Positions 39,264 to 48,066 of a DNA stretch of 64,000 nucleotides are shown piece after piece. The first letter of the stretch is position 1; every line of letters begins with the position of its first letter. Made by a program: the position numbers and the translations under genes. Origin of the DNA: Stenotrophomonas sp. SY1. GTDB taxonomy: Bacteria; Pseudomonadota; Gammaproteobacteria; Xanthomonadales; Xanthomonadaceae. Location: assembly GCF_021202945.1 (NCBI RefSeq), contig NZ_JAJOYR010000001.1, positions 2,151,543 to 2,215,542 on the forward strand, in the 5' to 3' direction. The notes under the pieces were generated by a model. It worked only from the letters and a program-made list of their open reading frames with translations. It was not told the origin of the DNA and made no database searches.

Positions 39264-39710
39264 ATGGATCAGAACACCTTTCACTCCGAGCATCATCGTC
39301 GCCTGGATGTCCTCGCGGGCGCATGGCAGACGACCATCACCGCGCTGGAGCCCGATGGCAGTGCGGGAGCCGTATCCCAAGCGTCTGATATCTACACATG
39401 GATGCCCAATGGGCACTTTCTGATGCATGAGGTCGACGCCGCGATGGGGTCCGAGCGCGTCCAGTCGGTTGAGGTAATCGGGATCAATGCCGCATCCGGC
39501 GGATTCTTCAGCCGAAGCTACGATCCCGATGGCAGCACGAATGACTTCGTATCCAGGATCGACGGGCTTGAGTACACAATCAGTGGCGAGGTCCAGCGTT
39601 TCGCCGGACATTTCAGCGATGACGGCCTGAGGTTGACGGGTGAATGGATGCAGCTGATTGGCGGGAATTGGATGCCTTTTGTCCGCGTCGTACTTGAACG
39701 GAAAGTGTGA
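39264..39710 (+). CDS. Conserved hypothetical protein (DUF1579-like small barrel)
   Basis: 148 aa, cytosolic by sequence. HRRLDVLAGAWQTTITALEP, DIYTWMPNGHFLMHEVDAAM, SRSYDPDGSTNDFVS and LRLTGEWMQLIGGNWMPF follow the pattern of DUF1579-type proteins, small lipocalin-like barrels whose members begin with a similar GxW segment. Function unknown. A strong ribosome site (AAGGAG, 7 bases before ATG at 39264) supports the start. Confidence 0.72.
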   Translation: MDQNTFHSEHHRRLDVLAGAWQTTITALEPDGSAGAVSQASDIYTWMPNGHFLMHEVDAAMGSERVQSVEVIGINAASGGFFSRSYDPDGSTNDFVSRIDGLEYTISGEVQRFAGHFSDDGLRLTGEWMQLIGGNWMPFVRVVLERKV

Positions 39711-40071
39711 GACTTGCGGCGCCTGCGCTCGCTGGCTGTTGCCAGCCTTGGGCTGAAAGAGTCATGCAGACAACCTGCTCGGAAGGTCGGGGTGAAATGG
39801 CTGTCACGTGATGAGCGTTCAGCAGGGGCATTCGAACCTGTTGCGTGGTGATTCAATGCCGAGCGGCCGCGGTCATCGCGCGACAGGGAAGGGCGGGCGC
39901 TGTTGCCGGCGCGCCGCCTGTTTCCTATGATCGGCACCGTCACCGCAGCTTGTGCGGTTGGCCGTAAGCGTTCACGTCAACCAACGCGCCCATCAACTCC
40001 GGCACTGCCGGGGCTGGTCGCCTTCATCGGCGACAGGCGCCTTTGCTTGACCGGATCCAAGGAGATCGCAT
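39711..40071. other. Gene-free stretch before the DUF2798 gene
   Basis: No gene seen. A CTGGCTGTTGCCAG hairpin near 39738 may terminate the preceding gene. Small hairpins lie around 39947-39962 (CCGCAGCTTGTGCGG) and 40018-40045. The 3' end supplies the ribosome site AAGGAG for the next gene. Confidence 0.45.
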
Positions 40072-40341
40072 TTGAACGCTTCAAAGCAAACCCATCTGTT
40101 TTTTGGCATTCCCAAGCTGCCTGCGCGTTCTGCGGCGGTGGTGATGCCGTTGCTGCTGTCCATCCTGATGACATGCATCGTGTCGCTGATCAGTACCTTC
40201 AACAGCCTCGGGGCTACCCCGGGCTTCCTCGGTAAATGGCTGGGAGCGTGGGGCATCTCATGGCTGATCGCTTTCCCGGTCCTGTTGCTGGTGCTGCCCG
40301 TGGTGCGCCGGGTGACGGGGGCGCTGGTCCGCTCCGCTTAA
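40072..40341 (+). CDS. DUF2798 family two-helix membrane protein
   Basis: 89 aa. Two transmembrane helices (AVVMPLLLSILMTCIVSLIS, about 22-42, and WGISWLIAFPVLLLVLPVV, about 60-78), with FFGIPKLPAR before the first and RRVTGALVR after the second, match DUF2798. Function unknown. The start is TTG at 40072, supported by AAGGAG 7 bases upstream; no nearby ATG fits. A terminator follows. Confidence 0.82.
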   Translation: MNASKQTHLFFGIPKLPARSAAVVMPLLLSILMTCIVSLISTFNSLGATPGFLGKWLGAWGISWLIAFPVLLLVLPVVRRVTGALVRSA

Positions 40342-40360
40342 GCCGCGCGGTTTGCAACGA

Positions 40361-40391
40361 ACGGCCCGCTGCTGAACGGCGGGCCGTTTTC
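40361..40391 (+). terminator. Intrinsic terminator of the DUF2798 gene
   Basis: ACGGCCCGC (40361-40369) pairs with GCGGGCCGT (40379-40387), followed by TTT and CG. Confidence 0.85.
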
Positions 40392-40450
40392 GTTGGTCCG
40401 AGTAAACCCGGGGGGCTTGTGCAATCAGTTCTTGGCAGGCGCTTGAGATT

Positions 40451-40468
40451 GGTGTACATATGTACACC
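40451..40468. promoter_or_regulatory. LexA2-type operator overlapping the lexA start
   Basis: GGTGTACATATGTACACC is an 18-bp perfect palindrome containing GTAC-N4-GTAC, close to the GTAC-N4-GTGC type described for LexA2 of pseudomonads and unlike the E. coli CTG-N10-CAG box. It abuts the ATG at 40469 and contains the ATG at 40460. It is most likely the autoregulatory SOS operator of the four-gene cassette. Confidence 0.8.
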
Positions 40469-41071
40469 ATGTCCGAATTGTCCCCACAACGAGCTGCGGT
40501 GCTGGCCTTCCTGCGTGAGCGGGTGGGCCAGGGTGCGCCGCCCAGCCTGGCCGAAATCGCCGCGTGCTTTGGCTTTGCCTCGCGCAATGCAGCCCAGAAG
40601 CATGTGCAGGCGCTGGCCGAGGCCGGGCTGATCGAGCTGCGTAGCGGGCAGAAGCGGGGCATCGCCATTCCTGGCGTCGAGCCGGATGCGTTGCTGAGCC
40701 TGCCGGTGCTGGGCCGGGTGGCGGCGGGTTTGCCGATCGGGCCGGACATTGGCCTGGAGCGCCAGCTGCGGCTGGATCGCGGACTGTTTGCGTTGCGCCC
40801 GGATTACCTGCTGCAGGTGCAGGGCGACTCGATGATCGACGACGGCATCCTGGATGGCGATCTGGTGGGGGTGCATCGCAGCAGCGTGGCGCGCAATGGC
40901 CAGATCGTGGTGGCGCGTGTGGAGGATGAAATCACCATCAAGCGGCTGGAGCGCAGCGCATCGGGCATTCGTCTGTTGCCGCGTAATCCGGCGCATGCGC
41001 CGATCGTGGTGGCGGCCGATGCCGACTTCGCCATTGAAGGCATCTACTGCGGTTTGATCAGGCAGGGTTGA
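40469..41071 (+). CDS. lexA: SOS repressor LexA (LexA2 type) heading the imu cassette
   Basis: Represses SOS genes and self-cleaves when RecA filaments form. 200 aa from ATG 40469; an ATG three codons upstream at 40460 lies inside the operator. The N-terminal winged helix spans about 1-65 (PSLAEIAACFGFASRNAAQK). The cleavage site is Ala86-Gly87 in RVAAGLPIG, with catalytic Ser121 (QGDSMIDDG) and Lys158 (ITIKRLE). All match E. coli LexA shifted by two. imuA follows with its ATG 3 bases after the stop. Confidence 0.93.
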   Translation: MSELSPQRAAVLAFLRERVGQGAPPSLAEIAACFGFASRNAAQKHVQALAEAGLIELRSGQKRGIAIPGVEPDALLSLPVLGRVAAGLPIGPDIGLERQLRLDRGLFALRPDYLLQVQGDSMIDDGILDGDLVGVHRSSVARNGQIVVARVEDEITIKRLERSASGIRLLPRNPAHAPIVVAADADFAIEGIYCGLIRQG

Positions 41072-41073
41072 GC

Positions 41074-41688
41074 ATGGGCGAGGTGCTGGCCCTGGATGAA
41101 CTGATGGCAGCGCGCACGGTGTGGCGTGCCGGCCATGGCAGTGCGCTCAACCATGCCGGCGAACCCAGCGGACATGCGGCGCTGGATGCATTGCTGCCCA
41201 CGGGCGGCTGGCCGCGCAAGGCGCTGACCGAACTGCTGCTGCCTGCCGACGGCGTGGGCGAAATTGCCTTGCTGATGCCGACCCTGGCGCGGATGACCGC
41301 CGCCGGCAACCGGGTGGTGCTGGTGGCGCCACCGTGGATTCCGTATGCGCCGGCCTGGCAGTCCGGCGGCGTGGAGCTTGCCGGGCTGGAAGTGGTGGAG
41401 GCCGAGCCCAAGGATGCGTTGTGGGCGTTTGAACAATGCCTGCGCAGTGGTGCGTGTTCGGCGGTATTGGGGTGGCCGAAGACCGCCGATGCGCGGGCGC
41501 TGCGGCGCCTGCAGGTGGCGGCGGACAGCGGTGATTGCTGCGGCTTTGCGCTGCGCGACCGGCGCCACGCGGTGAATGCATCACCGGCGGCACTGCGGTT
41601 GGAATACCTCCCCGCCGACGCGGCCTGGCAAGTGCGCAAATGCCGGGGCGGGCAGATTCCGTCGCAGCCGCTGCGGCTGGTGCAGTGA
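41074..41688 (+). CDS. imuA: ImuA, translesion synthesis-associated protein
   Basis: 204 aa. A RecA/SulA-like accessory protein of the ImuA-ImuB-DnaE2 mutasome, required for damage-induced mutagenesis. Recognised by AGHGSALNHAGEPSGHAALD, LLPTGGWPRKALTELLLP, GNRVVLVAPPWIPYAPAWQS and the C-terminal CRGGQIPSQPLRL. The Walker-type loop of RecA is degenerate. ATG at 41074 follows the lexA stop closely and overlaps a TTG alternative. Second gene of the cassette. Confidence 0.93.
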   Translation: MGEVLALDELMAARTVWRAGHGSALNHAGEPSGHAALDALLPTGGWPRKALTELLLPADGVGEIALLMPTLARMTAAGNRVVLVAPPWIPYAPAWQSGGVELAGLEVVEAEPKDALWAFEQCLRSGACSAVLGWPKTADARALRRLQVAADSGDCCGFALRDRRHAVNASPAALRLEYLPADAAWQVRKCRGGQIPSQPLRLVQ

Positions 41689-41697
41689 GCCGCACAC

Positions 41698-43116
41698 ATG
41701 CTCTGGGCCTGCATTCTATTGCCGCATCTGGCGCTGGACGCCGTCCTGCGGCGTCTGCCTGATCCCGAAGCGCCGCTGGCGCTGGTGGAAGGGCCGGCGC
41801 AGCTGCGGCGGCTGCATGCGGTGAACGAGACGGCCGCGCAGCATGGGCTGGTGCCGGGCATGCGGCTGTCGGCCGCGCATGCGCTGATGGCGCAGGTGAG
41901 AACCCTCGATTACGACGCACAGGCCGAGGCACATTGGCACCGCTTTTTGGCGGCGTGGGCGTACCGGCACAGCTCGCTGGTCAGCCAGCAATGGGCGCAT
42001 GCCATCGTGCTGGAGGTGCAGGCCAGCTTCCAGTTGTTCGGGCCATGGCCGCGTTTTGAACGGCGGCTGCGCGAGGAGTTGAATGCGCTGGGTTTTCGTC
42101 ATCGCATCGCGCTGGCGCCAACGCCGCGTGCGGCGCGGGTGCTGGTCGGCCTGCGCGATGGCCTGGCGATCACCCAACTGGCGCCGATGCGGGCCATGCT
42201 CGACAAGGTGCCGGTACGGCGCGCGGCCTTGCCCGATGATGCCGGCGAGCGCCTGCAACGCATGGGCATCGGCAGCCTGGCCGCGCTGCGTGCCTTGCCG
42301 GCCGATGGCGTGCGCCGCCGCTTTGGTGGTCCGCTGCTGGAACACCTGCGCAAGCTCTACGGCGAAACCGATGATCCGTTGACCTGCTACACGCCGCCGG
42401 ATCATTTCGATGCGCGGGTGGAAATGGGCTACGAGGTGGAAACCCACACCGCGCTGCTGTTTCCGCTGCGGCGTCTGGTTGGCGACCTGTGCACCTATCT
42501 TTCCGTCCGCGACGGCGGTGTGCAGCGTTTCGTGGTGCGGCTGGAGCACGAGCAGGGGCACACCGATGTGGATGTGGGCCTGCTCGCGGCCGAGCGCTCG
42601 CCTTCGATGTTGTTCGAGCTGTCACGCAACCGTCTGGAGCGGGTGGAAATCCCGCAGCCGGTGGTGGCGTTGCGCTTGCTGGCCAAGCACCTGCCGCCGT
42701 TCGTGCCGGCCACGCGTGATCTGTTCGACCAACGCCCACAGCAGGCGATGGACTGGCCGCATCTGCGCGAACGCCTGCGTGCGCGCTTGGGCGATGACGC
42801 GGTCTACCGGCTGGCCACCGGTGATGATCCGCGCCCGGAACGCGCCTGGCGGCGGCTGACCGGTGATGCGGTATCGGCTGACATCGCCCCGCAACGGCCG
42901 CCGCGCCCCACCTGGTTGTTGCCGCAACCGGTGCCGATGCGCGACACACGTCTGCGCATCATCAGCGGCCCGGAGCGGCTGGAAAGCGGTTGGTGGGACG
43001 GTGATGACGCGCGTCGTGATTACTACGTAGTGGAAACCGTGCAGGGTCAGCGCGGCTGGGCGTTCGTGGCACCGGGTGAGCAGCAGGGCTGGATGCTGCA
43101 TGGTTGGTTCGCATGA
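41698..43116 (+). CDS. imuB: ImuB, catalytically inactive Y-family polymerase-like protein
   Basis: 472 aa. Hub of the mutasome that links DnaE2, ImuA and the beta clamp. It shows a Y-family fold without the acidic catalytic triad: the first motif reads [20 protein letters not shown] where active polymerases have DxDx[35 protein letters not shown] and the little-finger-like [20 protein letters not shown] end follow. It lies 9 bases after imuA. The dnaE2 ATG overlaps its stop by 4 bases. Confidence 0.93.
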   Translation: MLWACILLPHLALDAVLRRLPDPEAPLALVEGPAQLRRLHAVNETAAQHGLVPGMRLSAAHALMAQVRTLDYDAQAEAHWHRFLAAWAYRHSSLVSQQWAHAIVLEVQASFQLFGPWPRFERRLREELNALGFRHRIALAPTPRAARVLVGLRDGLAITQLAPMRAMLDKVPVRRAALPDDAGERLQRMGIGSLAALRALPADGVRRRFGGPLLEHLRKLYGETDDPLTCYTPPDHFDARVEMGYEVETHTALLFPLRRLVGDLCTYLSVRDGGVQRFVVRLEHEQGHTDVDVGLLAAERSPSMLFELSRNRLERVEIPQPVVALRLLAKHLPPFVPATRDLFDQRPQQAMDWPHLRERLRARLGDDAVYRLATGDDPRPERAWRRLTGDAVSADIAPQRPPRPTWLLPQPVPMRDTRLRIISGPERLESGWWDGDDARRDYYVVETVQGQRGWAFVAPGEQQGWMLHGWFA

Positions 43117-46100
43117 GCCGGGATGACTCGCCCAGTGGTGGCCCGTCGCGCAGCTGGAGCGTGGGCGCACGCCTGCATGCGGCGGCCAATGATGAGGTCG
43201 CCCACCATGACATCGACGGCAGTCCGGTCTATGCCGAGCTGCACTGCCTTTCGGATTTCTCGTTCCTGCGCGGCGCCTCCAGCGCCGAGAAGTTGTTCGC
43301 GCGCGCGCGCGACTGCGGTTATGACGCATTGGCGATCACCGATGAGTGTTCGCTGGCCGGCATCGTGCGTGGCTGGGAGGCGGCCAAGGCCACCGGTCTG
43401 AAGTTGATCGTCGGCAGCGAATTCACCCTGGTGGATGGCCTGAAACTGGTGCTGCTGGTGGAAGACAGTCACGGGTACCAGCAGCTGTGCACGTTGATCA
43501 CCACCGCACGCCGGGCGGCCGGCAAGGGTGACTACCGGCTGAGCCGGGCGGATATGGAACGCGTCCTGCGGGACCAGCCGCTCGGTCTGTTCGCGCTCTG
43601 GGTGCCGGCAAACGTGCCGGATGCGGGGCAGGGCGAGTGGCTGAAGACGCTGTTTGGTGAGCGCGCCTGGCTGGCGGTGGAGCTGCACCGGCACTGCGAT
43701 GACGCCGCCCGCCTGACGCAGTTGCTGGCCTTGGCGCGACAACTGGGAATGGCTGCACTGGCCAGTGGCGACGTGCACATGGCCACGCGCCGCGAACGCG
43801 TCATGCAGGACACGATCACCGCCATCCGCCACAACCTGCCGCTGGCCGAAGCGGGCGCCCATCTGTTCCGCAATGGCGAACATCATCTGCGTGCGCGACG
43901 GACGCTGGGCAACATCTACCCGGCCGCGCTGTTGCATGCGACGATGCAACTGGCCGGCCGCTGCCGGTTCGATCTCAAGCGCGACCTGCATTACCAATAT
44001 CCGGCCGAACTGATTCCGGACGGACATACGCCGGCAAGCTACCTGCGCGAACTGACCGAGGCCGGTATCGCCGAACGCTGGAACGAAACCAGGCCGATGC
44101 CGGACAAGGTGCGTGAGGATATCGAGGAAGAGCTGGAGCTGATTGCCGAGCTCAAGTACGAACCGTTTTTCCTGACCGTGCATGACATCGTGCGCTTCGC
44201 GCGCTCGCGCAACATCCTGTGCCAGGGGCGCGGCTCTTCGGCCAACTCGGCGGTGTGCTACGCGCTGGGCATCACGGCGGTGGACCCGGGCGAGAACAAA
44301 CTGCTGATTTCCCGCTTCCTTTCCAAGGCGCGCGATGAGCCGCCGGATATCGACGTGGACTTCGAGCACGAGCGGCGCGAGGAAGTGCTGCAGTACGTCT
44401 ACAACAAGTACGGACGCGCCCGTGCGGCGCTGGCCGCCACGGTCATCAGCTATCGCGGCAAGAGCGCGGTGCGTGACGTGGCGCGGGTATTCGGCCTGCC
44501 GCCGGATCAGATCAGCCTGCTGTCCAACTGTTATGGCTGGGGCAACGGCGAAACGCCGATGGAGCAACGCATCAGCGAGGCCGGGTTTGATCTGGAAAAT
44601 CCGCTGATCGCACGTGTGCTGGCCGTCACCGAGATGCTGCGTGGCCACCCGCGCCACCTGTCGCAGCACGTGGGTGGGTTTGTGATCTCCGATACGGCGC
44701 TGTCCAGCGTGGTGCCGGTGGAGAACGCGGCCATGGCCGACCGCACCATCATCCAATGGGACAAGGACGACCTGGAAAGCATGCGCCTGCTCAAGGTCGA
44801 TTGCCTGGCGCTGGGCATGCTCACCTGCCTGCGCAAGACGATGGATCTGGTGCGCGAGCATCGGGGCCGTGACTTCGAACTGGCCACCATTCCGTCCGAG
44901 GATCAGCAGACCTACGCGATGATCCAGCGCGCCGACACCATCGGCGTGTTCCAGATCGAGTCGCGCGCGCAGATGGCGATGCTGCCGCGGCTGAAACCGG
45001 CGACGTTCTACGACCTGGTGATCGAAGTGGCGATCGTGCGTCCCGGCCCGATCCAGGGCGACATGGTGCATCCGTACCTGCGCCGTCGCCAGGGGCTGGA
45101 GCCGGTGACGTATCCGTCCGAAGGGGTGAAGGACATCCTCGGCAAGACGCTGGGCATCCCGTTGTTCCAGGAGCAGGTGATGGAGCTGGTGATGCATGCC
45201 GGCTACTCGGCGGATGAAGCCGATGGACTGCGTCGTTCGATGGCGGCGTGGCGGCGTGGCGGCGACATGGAGCCACACCGAAAGAAAATCCGGGAATTGA
45301 TGGAAGACAAGAACTATTCCTCCGAGTTCATCGACCAGATCTTCGAGCAGATCAAAGGCTTCGGCTCGTATGGTTTTCCGCAGAGCCATGCGGCCTCGTT
45401 CGCCAAGCTGGTCTACGCAAGCTGCTGGTTGAAGCGACACGAACCGGCAGCCTTTGCCTGCGGCCTGCTCAATGCGCAGCCGATGGGTTTCTACTCGGCC
45501 AGCCAGATCGTGCAGGATGCGCGGCGCGGCTGTGCGGAGCGCTTGCCCGTGGAGGTGCGGCCGGTGGATGTGATGTGCAGTGATTGGGACAACCTGTTGG
45601 AAGGCGGGCGTGCATGGCGCAGTGAAGCCGATCCGGGCGAGCAGCCAGCGTTGCGGTTGGGCCTGCGCCAGGTGGCGGGGTTTTCGGAAGCTGCCGCCAC
45701 GGCATTGATGCAGGCCCGCAGCCAGCGTCCTTTCAGCAGCGTGGCTGACCTGTGCCTGCGTGCCGGACTGGATGCAAAGGCGCGCGAAGCCCTGGCCGAA
45801 GCTGGAGCGTTGCAGTCGCTGGTGGGCAACCGCAATGCCGCCCGCTGGGCGGTGGCGGGCGTGGAGCGACGGCGGCCATTGCTGCCGGGCAGCCCGGAAG
45901 AAACCGCAGTGGAACTGCCGGCGGCCGATGAAGGGCAGGAGATCCTCTCCGACTACCAGAGCACCGGGCTCAGCCTGGGCCGGCACCCGATGGCGCTGCT
46001 ACGCGAACAGATGGGGCAGCGACGAATCATGGGCCTGGACGCGCTGCGCAAGCGTCCGCATGGCAGTGGCGCGCACGTGGCCGGGCTGGTTACGCAGCGG

Positions 46101-46346
46101 CAGCGGCCGGGCACGGCGAAGGGCACCATCTTTGTCACGCTGGAGGATGAGAGCGGGATGATCAACGTCATCGTCTGGCCGCACGTGGCATTGCGCCGAC
46201 GGCGGGCATTGCTGGAGTCGCGATTGATGGCCGTGCGCGGGCGCTGGGAGCGCGTGGACGGGGTTGAACACCTGATCGCCGGCGACCTGTACGACCTGAG
46301 CGAACTGCTGGGCGAGTTGCAGGTGGAGTCGCGGGATTTTCATTGA
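43113..46346 (+). CDS. dnaE2: Error-prone DNA polymerase DnaE2 (ImuC)
   Basis: C-family replicative-like polymerase that performs translesion synthesis under SOS control. 1077 aa. An N-terminal PHP domain ([33 protein letters not shown]) leads to the palm with [18 protein letters not shown] and the catalytic acidic cluster [36 protein letters not shown] and a C-terminal OB fold ([20 protein letters not shown]) follow. It is shorter than DnaE and lacks the clamp-binding tail, as usual for DnaE2. ATG 43113 overlaps the imuB stop. Confidence 0.96.
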   Translation: MSRDDSPSGGPSRSWSVGARLHAAANDEVAHHDIDGSPVYAELHCLSDFSFLRGASSAEKLFARARDCGYDALAITDECSLAGIVRGWEAAKATGLKLIVGSEFTLVDGLKLVLLVEDSHGYQQLCTLITTARRAAGKGDYRLSRADMERVLRDQPLGLFALWVPANVPDAGQGEWLKTLFGERAWLAVELHRHCDDAARLTQLLALARQLGMAALASGDVHMATRRERVMQDTITAIRHNLPLAEAGAHLFRNGEHHLRARRTLGNIYPAALLHATMQLAGRCRFDLKRDLHYQYPAELIPDGHTPASYLRELTEAGIAERWNETRPMPDKVREDIEEELELIAELKYEPFFLTVHDIVRFARSRNILCQGRGSSANSAVCYALGITAVDPGENKLLISRFLSKARDEPPDIDVDFEHERREEVLQYVYNKYGRARAALAATVISYRGKSAVRDVARVFGLPPDQISLLSNCYGWGNGETPMEQRISEAGFDLENPLIARVLAVTEMLRGHPRHLSQHVGGFVISDTALSSVVPVENAAMADRTIIQWDKDDLESMRLLKVDCLALGMLTCLRKTMDLVREHRGRDFELATIPSEDQQTYAMIQRADTIGVFQIESRAQMAMLPRLKPATFYDLVIEVAIVRPGPIQGDMVHPYLRRRQGLEPVTYPSEGVKDILGKTLGIPLFQEQVMELVMHAGYSADEADGLRRSMAAWRRGGDMEPHRKKIRELMEDKNYSSEFIDQIFEQIKGFGSYGFPQSHAASFAKLVYASCWLKRHEPAAFACGLLNAQPMGFYSASQIVQDARRGCAERLPVEVRPVDVMCSDWDNLLEGGRAWRSEADPGEQPALRLGLRQVAGFSEAAATALMQARSQRPFSSVADLCLRAGLDAKAREALAEAGALQSLVGNRNAARWAVAGVERRRPLLPGSPEETAVELPAADEGQEILSDYQSTGLSLGRHPMALLREQMGQRRIMGLDALRKRPHGSGAHVAGLVTQRQRPGTAKGTIFVTLEDESGMINVIVWPHVALRRRRALLESRLMAVRGRWERVDGVEHLIAGDLYDLSELLGELQVESRDFH

Positions 46347-46372
46347 GCCATTGTTCGCACGCCAACGCTTTT

Positions 46373-46485
46373 GTAGGAGCGGCGTAAGCCGCGAAGCTCG
46401 GGGCATCTCTCTGCCGAATTGATTGCAATTGCAGTCAATTCGTCAGCCCTTGCCCCATCAGCTTCGCGGCTTACGCCGCCCCTAC
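46373..46485. repeat. Inverted GTAG/REP pair with nested palindrome
   Basis: GTAGGAGCGGCGTAAGCCGC then GAAGC (46373-46397) faces its inverted copy (46461-46485, reverse strand GTAGGGGCGGCGTAAGCCGC). Between them GAATTGA...TCAATTC forms an inner inverted repeat, so the 113-bp block can fold into one long hairpin immediately downstream of dnaE2. This is the best-conserved pair in the window. Confidence 0.85.
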
Positions 46486-46526
46486 AGGAAGAGGTGAGAC
46501 GCTGCGGATCAAATGGGCTGGCTATT

Positions 46527-46540
46527 TGTGATGCATCACA
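46527..46540. promoter_or_regulatory. Perfect 14-bp palindrome upstream of the AT-hook gene
   Basis: TGTGATGCATCACA lies 33 bases before the ATG at 46574. It carries TGTGA/TCACA half-sites of the CRP/Clp type, but with a 4-base rather than 6-base spacer, so the cognate regulator is uncertain. Confidence 0.5.
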
Positions 46541-46573
46541 TTAATTTGCGCGCAGTGCGGAAGGACGGATGAC

Positions 46574-46849
46574 ATGCAGGACGAAAAAGCGCCGGAGACG
46601 GCGGAGACAGAAGCACCACGCAAACGTGGCCGGCCCAGGATCTACAAGGAGCCACTCTCACAGGCCGAGCGTGCGCGCCGTTATCGGACCAAACGCGCCA
46701 ATGATTTCAGCCCGCCCGCGGAAATGCGGGATTCCGGCTTGATCGATGCGCTGCGCTGGTGCATCAACAATCAGCATGAAGCGGTGGATCTGTACCTGGA
46801 AGAGTTGGTACGCCGCTTCCACAGCAAGGGGGGCGATGCGTTGAAGTGA
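46574..46849 (+). CDS. Small AT-hook-like hypothetical protein
   Basis: 91 aa. An acidic start is followed by RKRGRPRIYKEPLSQAERAR (about 16-35), whose core KRGRPR is an AT-hook motif that binds the DNA minor groove, and then RYRTKR. The second half (DALRWCINNQHEAVDLYLEE) is helical. A small nucleoid-associated or regulatory protein is a reasonable guess. AAGGACGG precedes the ATG, and a 14-bp palindrome lies just upstream. Confidence 0.65.
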   Translation: MQDEKAPETAETEAPRKRGRPRIYKEPLSQAERARRYRTKRANDFSPPAEMRDSGLIDALRWCINNQHEAVDLYLEELVRRFHSKGGDALK

Positions 46850-46870
46850 TGCGTGCAGGCGCAGGGTTCT

Positions 46871-46986
46871 GCACGAGCGGCTCAAGCCGTGAAGCTGATG
46901 AAGCCGCAGCTGTTGGCTTTGCTGCAAACGCAGACGACTTTTTCATCGGGGCCTGGTTGGTTTCATGGCTTACGCCGCTCCTGCAA
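46871..46986. repeat. Second inverted GTAG/REP pair
   Basis: GCACGAGCGGCTCAAGCCGT then GAAGC (from 46871) faces an inverted copy at 46966-46985 (reverse strand GCAGGAGCGGCGTAAGCCAT). It is more degraded than the pair at 46.4 kb; the two pairs bracket the AT-hook gene. Confidence 0.7.
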
Positions 46987-47146
46987 CAGCAAGGCGCTGA
47001 TGCCTCAAGGCCTTGGCCGCAGGTGCCGTTTCCGTAGCGCCACCCACTCCAGCCTCACATCGGAGTGCCTACCCTGAAGTTGACCGTGTTGGTTATCGGG
47101 CGCAAGCTCGCCAGCACGCATTGGTTCCACTCAAACGGGAGGACTC

Positions 47147-47476
47147 ATGACTGTCGCAACTTCAGTACCCGAATCGGGCAACCAACCATCCCCGTCGCAT
47201 CTGGGCCGCGTGTTCTGGCTGCTGGGTGTGATTCCCAGCAACGTGCTGTGGGCGGTGGCGCTGTGGGCCCTGGCCAAGGGCATGACCTCGCTGATGCTGG
47301 GAATGTTCGTCGTGCTGCTGCTGTTCACCGGCTGGATCATCCCGACCGTATGGAAGGCCGCCCCTTCCGCGCAGAACCCCAATCTCGGCCTGGCCGCGCG
47401 TGGGCTGACCGTGGCCTGGGGCCTGAACACGGTGCTGGTGATCTTCTTCCTGACCCTGCAACTGGTGGGTCAATAG
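47147..47476 (+). CDS. Small inner-membrane protein of unknown function
   Basis: 109 aa with three predicted helices (FWLLGVIPSNVLWAVALWAL, MLGMFVVLLLFTGWIIPTVW, LNTVLVIFFLTLQLV). The cytoplasmic N-terminus is Pro/Ser-rich. No family could be named. The ATG at 47147 follows GGGAGGACTC, a good ribosome site. Its end overlaps the convergent gene at 47470 by 7 bases. Confidence 0.7.
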   Translation: MTVATSVPESGNQPSPSHLGRVFWLLGVIPSNVLWAVALWALAKGMTSLMLGMFVVLLLFTGWIIPTVWKAAPSAQNPNLGLAARGLTVAWGLNTVLVIFFLTLQLVGQ

Positions 47477-47874
47477 AACTGGAGCGGGTTGCCCTCGCGG
47501 TCGAAGGCGGCGAAACGGCTGATCTGGCCGTCGTTGATCGCGTTGACCATCAAGCGTAGCGGCTGGGCCGCCTCGTCGCTGGACGGGGCGATGCCGGCGC
47601 GTCCTTCCAATGCGGCCACGAAAGCCACGTCCCAGGTCATGCCGGCATTGGCCGATTCATTGGCCAGGGCGATGAACGAGGCCACTTCCTCAGGCGCCTT
47701 GTCCACGCACAGCACCGGCGTCAGCGTGCCGCCTTCGCCGCGCGCATGGCGGCCGTGCTGGTCGTCGGTGGGGGATTCGGGCAGGTCGGCCCTGGCGAAC
47801 ACAAACAACAGGCGCTGGGGTTCTGCTTGCTGGCGCGCTGCGTGCAGCAGGCCGTCGAAGTCGTTCAGCATCAT
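47470..47874 (-). CDS. Conserved hypothetical protein (often labelled ribonucleotide reductase subunit alpha)
   Basis: About 134 aa. MLNDFDGLLHAARQQAEPQR, LLFVFARADLPE, PVLCVDKAPEEVASFIALAN and FVAALEGRAGIAPSSDEAAQ with LRLMVNAINDGQISRF match a short family that databases often call ribonucleotide reductase subunit alpha. It is far too small and lacks any reductase motif, so that name is misleading and the function is unknown. The start is taken at the first of two adjacent ATG codons (47874); an upstream in-frame extension has no ribosome site. Confidence 0.72.
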   Translation of the reverse strand: MMLNDFDGLLHAARQQAEPQRLLFVFARADLPESPTDDQHGRHARGEGGTLTPVLCVDKAPEEVASFIALANESANAGMTWDVAFVAALEGRAGIAPSSDEAAQPLRLMVNAINDGQISRFAAFDREGNPLQFY

Positions 47875-47948
47875 GATCGCTGTCACACGGTGTAGGCATG
47901 GGAGCCTGCATGCTGCCACAACGCCGGCTGCCGCCGTGGGGAAGGGCA

Positions 47949-47962
47949 TTGATTTAAGTCAT
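47949..47962. promoter_or_regulatory. Imperfect FNR-like site upstream of moaA
   Basis: TTGATTTAAGTCAT matches the FNR consensus TTGAT-N4-ATCAA at 8 of 10 positions, about 105 bases before the moaA start. Anaerobic control of the cofactor operon would fit the adjacent nar genes, but the second half-site is weak. Confidence 0.4.
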
Positions 47963-48066
47963 GCCATCGCGCCATCACCCCCCGTAGGCTGTGTCCCAGT
48001 CAATGCAGGCGAGGCTCCCGGAATGCCGGGTGAGTAGAAAAAGTGAAGTCAGGAGGTGGAATAGCA

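Noticed and set aside
43047-45986. A 979-codon open frame antisense to dnaE2
   Set aside because: Same artefact: long antisense frames are expected at this GC content, and the plus strand carries all DnaE2 motifs.
47950-48066. Moco riboswitch upstream of moaA
   Set aside because: The leader is only about 100 bases and I could not identify the conserved core of the motif; a covariance-model search would decide.
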